This document shows positions 15,216 through 16,530 of a stretch of 16,530 nucleotides of DNA, in pieces; position 1 is the first letter of the stretch; the number at the start of each line of letters is the position of its first letter. The translations under genes were made by a program, and so were the position numbers. The notes under the pieces were generated by a model that did not search any database, had not been told where the DNA came from, and saw only the letters and a list, made by a program, of their open reading frames with translations. Source of the stretch: an uncultured Pseudoflavonifractor sp. GTDB taxonomy: Bacteria; Bacillota; Clostridia; Oscillospirales; Oscillospiraceae. The stretch spans positions 1-16,530 of the forward strand of contig CANOHR010000009.1 in the NCBI GenBank assembly GCA_947565875.1, read 5' to 3'.

Positions 15216-15302
15216 TCGTCCCTCCTCTAAAATGCGTACCACAGACAGGCCCCGGTCACCGGCGCCTGTCTGTTCCAGCTCCACGCATTTTAGATGGGAC
15301 GA
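15216..15302 (-). promoter_or_regulatory. Nested hairpin sequestering the MFS ribosome site
   Basis: An 87-nt inverted repeat in the MFS 5' UTR with three stacked helices: 7 bp (15216-15222 with 15296-15302), 12 bp (15226-15237 with 15283-15294) and 10 bp (15241-15250 with 15264-15273), capped by CCGG-TCA-CCGG (15252-15262). All are perfect. The Shine-Dalgarno AGGAGGG (15226-15220) lies in the outer helix and its junction. The 5' arm overlaps codons 3-6 and the stop of a short leader ORF. No T-run follows, so it is not a terminator; it should act on translation. Confidence 0.82.
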
Positions 15303-15310
15303 GTGTTCAT
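15290..15310 (-). CDS. Six-residue leader peptide upstream of the MFS gene
   Basis: ATG at 15310 opens MNTRPI followed by TAA at 15292-15290. AAAGGTG (15325-15319) is eight bases upstream, a proper ribosome site. Codons 3-6 (ACT, CGT, CCC, ATC) and the stop form the 5' arm of the hairpin that masks the MFS start region. A ribosome paused here would open the hairpin, as in known erm- and cat-type translational attenuators. The peptide is too short for homology; the claim rests on position, ribosome site and the overlap with the hairpin. Confidence 0.6.
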   Translation of the reverse strand: MNTRPI

Positions 15311-15342
15311 AGGGGTATCACCTTTCTGGCTGTGATATAAAA

Positions 15343-15371
15343 AGTATAGTAGACGTGAGCGCAAAAAGCAA
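15343..15371 (-). promoter_or_regulatory. Predicted promoter of the MFS leader transcript
   Basis: Minus strand: -35 TTGCTT (15371-15366), 17-nt spacer, -10 TATACT (15348-15343). The start would be near 15336, only 11 nt before the leader ribosome site, giving a 127-nt leader ahead of the MFS ATG. Confidence 0.6.
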
Positions 15372-15379
15372 GGGCGGGG

Positions 15380-16135
15380 TCACTGATGCTTCCAGGCTGT
15401 GTATATCGTGGGAATGAAAAAGCCCAGGCAGAACAGAAGGGTCAGGGCCAGCATGGCCATGTCGGGCAAGACCAGTCGTGCCAGAGCGAAGACCGGAGGC
15501 CAGAGGACTGCCAAGCTCAGCAGCCATCGCCGGCCCATGGCAATGATATGGGGCCAGTTGCTGTTATTGATGCGGACGCCGCCCAGGTTCATACGGAAAA
15601 TACCGTCGGAGTAGACACAGATCCTGTTCTCATCATAGTAGGCGGGAAGGGTCTCTTTGACAAGAAAGCAAAAGTAGGCCCCAATACCCAGGGTCAGAGC
15701 CTCGGTCAGAAGCAGATAGTCCCATAGCTCCACCGCCGTGAGCCGACTTGATGAAAGGAGAAAGAGGAGTTCCAAAACCACCGCGGCGGCACAGACTGCC
15801 CAAGCCCTCCGCCAGAAGCGGCGGTCCCGTCTTCTTCTCTCCCCCTCCTGCGCCGAAAGCTGGAGCGCTTTGCCCACAAGGACATCCACCTCACGGTTAT
15901 CCAGACTTTGCCCCATAAGCCGCTCCCCTTTTAAAAGTTCGGCTACCGTTACCCCCAATAACTCCGCCAGGGGAGACAAAAGGCTGATATCCGGGAGACT
16001 CTGGCCCCGCTCCCACTTACTCACCGCCTTGTTGGAGACATAGAGCCCGTCCGCCAACTCCTGTTGGGTAAGTCCCTTCTCCTTACGAAGCTGGGCCACA
16101 AAACTGCCAAATTTTTCCCTGTTGATGGACTCCAC
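15380..16135 (-). CDS. XRE-family regulator with membrane C-terminal domain
   Basis: A 251-residue regulator. An N-terminal helix-turn-helix domain (residues 8-68) has FGSFVAQLRKEKGLTQQELA and SNKAVSKWERGQSLPDISLL, classic XRE patterns. A polar basic linker (99-110) leads to four probable membrane helices (about 111-128, 137-159, 204-220, 224-246), with a soluble stretch at 163-198 containing YYDENRI and NNSNWPHII. Membrane-tethered XRE proteins of this kind are common in Clostridia; their signal is unknown. The start is GTG 16135, eight bases from AAGGAGG (16150-16144). An ATG at 16141 is only two bases from that site, and the ATG at 16168 lies upstream of the predicted transcription start. 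It is directly upstream of the MFS gene on the same strand, so it may regulate it; no clear terminator separates them. Confidence 0.87.
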   Translation of the reverse strand: MESINREKFGSFVAQLRKEKGLTQQELADGLYVSNKAVSKWERGQSLPDISLLSPLAELLGVTVAELLKGERLMGQSLDNREVDVLVGKALQLSAQEGERRRRDRRFWRRAWAVCAAAVVLELLFLLSSSRLTAVELWDYLLLTEALTLGIGAYFCFLVKETLPAYYDENRICVYSDGIFRMNLGGVRINNSNWPHIIAMGRRWLLSLAVLWPPVFALARLVLPDMAMLALTLLFCLGFFIPTIYTAWKHQ

Positions 16136-16158
16136 AGTCATCCCCTCCTTACCGCTCC

Positions 16159-16187
16159 AGCATAACATTTCCCTGCTTTTCCGTCAA
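16159..16187 (-). promoter_or_regulatory. Predicted promoter of the XRE regulator
   Basis: Minus strand: -35 TTGACG (16187-16182), 17-nt spacer, -10 TATGCT (16164-16159). The start near 16152 falls right at the ribosome site, leaving a very short leader. Confidence 0.55.
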
Positions 16188-16216
16188 TCCACGGTTGGTA
16201 GAATAGGGCTTTTCCC

Positions 16217-16245
16217 TTGACGGGCAGAGTTTGAAAGAGTAAAAT
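16217..16245 (+). promoter_or_regulatory. Predicted promoter of ilvD
   Basis: -35 TTGACG (16217-16222), 17-nt spacer, -10 TAAAAT (16240-16245); start near 16252, leader about 29 nt. The leader is too short for a T-box, so ilvD is not controlled like ilvBNC at this promoter. It is back-to-back with the XRE promoter. Confidence 0.7.
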
Positions 16246-16280
16246 AGCCTCAATCAGCTTCCACTAAGGAGGGTTTACAT

Positions 16281-16530
16281 ATGAGAAGCGACAATGTGAC
16301 AAAGGGTGTGGACCGCGCACCCAATCGGTCCCTTTTTTACGCTTTGGGCTACACCAAGGAGGAGCTGGAGCGGCCCCTCATCGGCGTGGTCTGCTCCTAC
16401 AACGAGATCGTCCCAGGCCATATGAATCTGGATAAGATCGCCGAGGCCGTCAAGGCCGGCGTCCGGGCCGCGGGCGGCACCCCGGTGGAGTTCCCCGCCA
16501 TCGCCGTGTGCGACGGCATCGCCATGGGCC
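16281..16530 (+). CDS. ilvD: Dihydroxy-acid dehydratase, 5' part
   Basis: The first 83 codons of IlvD, open to the window end. It starts MRSDNVTKGVDRAPNRSL with the family's R-S-x-x-x-T-x-G-x-x-R-A-P-N-R pattern, continues GVVCSYNEIVPGHMNLD (about 36-52), and reaches AVCDGIAMG (about 75-83), the cluster-proximal CDGIAMG motif. The complete enzyme is an Fe-S dehydratase of about 550 residues acting after IlvC. AAGGAGG lies eight bases before the ATG. It is 5.8 kb from ilvC, with unrelated genes between, and has its own promoter. Confidence 0.95.
   Translation, partial: MRSDNVTKGVDRAPNRSLFYALGYTKEELERPLIGVVCSYNEIVPGHMNLDKIAEAVKAGVRAAGGTPVEFPAIAVCDGIAMG

Noticed and set aside
15006..15284. 92-codon ORF starting at GTG 15284 within the MFS leader hairpin
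   Set aside because: The start is buried in the hairpin without a ribosome site; only its part from 15209 is real, as the MFS N-terminus.

Overview
The window looks like chromosome from a GC-rich anaerobic Clostridia species, probably a gut member of the Oscillospiraceae (Flavonifractor/Lawsonibacter/Intestinimonas type). That placement is inferred from the rnfCDGEAB gene order, a T-box-controlled ilv operon, formate-tetrahydrofolate ligase, an HPr-like protein without the active histidine, strong AGGAGG ribosome sites and high GC. No phage, insertion sequence, CRISPR array, tRNA or rRNA was seen.

Layout. 1-905: degV (+) and its terminator. 915-1049: a 135-bp palindromic MITE-like repeat. 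1059-6735 (-): a complete six-gene Rnf operon (rnfC-D-G-E-A-B) with promoter and terminator; three of its junctions overlap as ATGA. RnfB is unusual: the usual N-terminal CGACGYPGC-type Fe-S segment is missing and a K/E/P-rich tail of about 185 residues is added. 6757-10684 (+): ilvB-ilvN-ilvC behind a T-box leader whose apparent specifier is GUC (Val). A stray second copy of the last 12 ilvC codons plus stop lies just downstream and differs only at synonymous sites. 10785-11154 (+): an HPr/Crh-like small protein with its own promoter and terminator. 11156-13764 (+): an SDR oxidoreductase and fhs on one transcript. 13786-15371 (-): a TfoX C-terminal-domain protein and an MFS transporter gene broken by a +1 frameshift. 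The MFS gene is preceded by a six-codon leader ORF and a long nested hairpin whose base pairs with the Shine-Dalgarno region. 15380-16187 (-): an XRE-type membrane-anchored regulator. 16217-16530 (+): promoter and 5' end of ilvD, cut by the window end.

How it fits together. The Rnf complex couples reduced ferredoxin to NAD+ and an ion gradient in anaerobic energy metabolism. ilvB, ilvN, ilvC and ilvD provide the first three steps of valine/isoleucine synthesis, with the BNC block sensing tRNA charging. fhs feeds one-carbon units into the folate pool. The most novel-looking signal is the MFS leader (leader peptide, nested hairpin, sequestered ribosome site), which has the architecture of a ribosome-stalling translational attenuator. 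The RnfB architecture and the synonymous-only ilvC tail duplication come next.
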